A stretch of DNA of 64,000 bases from Alteromonadaceae bacterium Bs31. Lineage in GTDB: Bacteria; Pseudomonadota; Gammaproteobacteria; Pseudomonadales; Cellvibrionaceae. Positions within the stretch are counted from its first letter, which is position 1, and each line of letters starts with the position of its first letter. The stretch spans positions 1 to 64,000 of the forward strand of contig FXAI01000015.1 in assembly GCA_900177435.1 (NCBI GenBank), written 5' to 3'. Both the position numbers and the translations under genes were made by a program. This document shows, in pieces, positions 63,936 to 64,000 of the stretch. The notes under the pieces are model-generated. The model worked only from the letters and a program-made list of their open reading frames with translations. It did not search any database and was not told where the DNA came from.

Positions 63936-64000
63936 AAGCCTTTCCTATTAGAAATAGTTTTTTGGGAGCGCGGATTCTAACCAAATTGCTCGCCAGGTGG

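Overview
The window reads as chromosome of a Gram-negative gammaproteobacterium. The gene order tolC / nudF-yqiB-cpdA-yqiA-parE matches the enterobacterial arrangement. The long polyserine linkers, a secreted GH5 mannanase with CBM10 and CBM2 modules, and the many surface lipoproteins point to the Cellvibrionaceae (Cellvibrio, Saccharophagus, Teredinibacter type), marine or plant-biomass degraders. The family assignment is inference from architecture; no 16S gene is present. No tRNA, rRNA, CRISPR array, insertion sequence or prophage was found.

Layout. (1) 1-14902, minus strand: a complete type I secretion operon for a giant LapA-class adhesin. Order of transcription is a TolC channel fused to an OmpA peptidoglycan-binding domain, a LapB-like ABC exporter, a LapC/HlyD adaptor, a LuxR-type regulator, then the adhesin, whose C-terminal end lies beyond position 1. 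The adhesin has an N-terminal retention module, a TAAG site at residues 107-110 and at least 28 Ig-like repeats, 21 of them on an exact 306-bp period. (2) 15428-22044, plus: cytochrome bd oxidase genes cydA-cydB-cydX-cydD-cydC followed by an AhpD-like protein and a small zinc-ribbon-like protein. (3) 22203-28463: parE, yqiA, cpdA, yqiB and nudF on minus, tolC divergent on plus. (4) 28505-37145: an unassigned membrane protein, an isolated LpxC of unusual type, an AraC regulator, Tex, two lipoproteins sharing one C-terminal domain, and a MarR regulator. (5) 37382-51379: two divergent operons facing a 579-bp control region. They encode a Tat-exported DUF1501-like protein, three CXXCH heme proteins (one like hydrazine synthase alpha), two beta-barrel proteins, a TlpA thioredoxin, a DUF4266 lipoprotein, a DUF3570 protein and a further lipoprotein. 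This is the best candidate here for an undescribed system. (6) 51477-63935: housekeeping and accessory genes (DUF1015, RarD, VOC lipoprotein, GIY-YIG, RapA), the modular mannanase, a Kazal-like lipoprotein, a TrmA-family rRNA methyltransferase and ferrochelatase.

How it works together (inference): the lap operon would build and control a very long cell-surface adhesin, while the mannanase attacks plant mannan. The bd oxidase supports respiration at low oxygen, as expected in biofilms on particles. The heme-protein region looks like an extracytoplasmic redox or surface-assembly system anchored in both membranes, with disulfide or heme handling by the TlpA protein. Two unusual non-coding structures stand out: a perfect 23-bp inverted repeat after rapA and a duplicated 51-bp element before a small lipoprotein gene.
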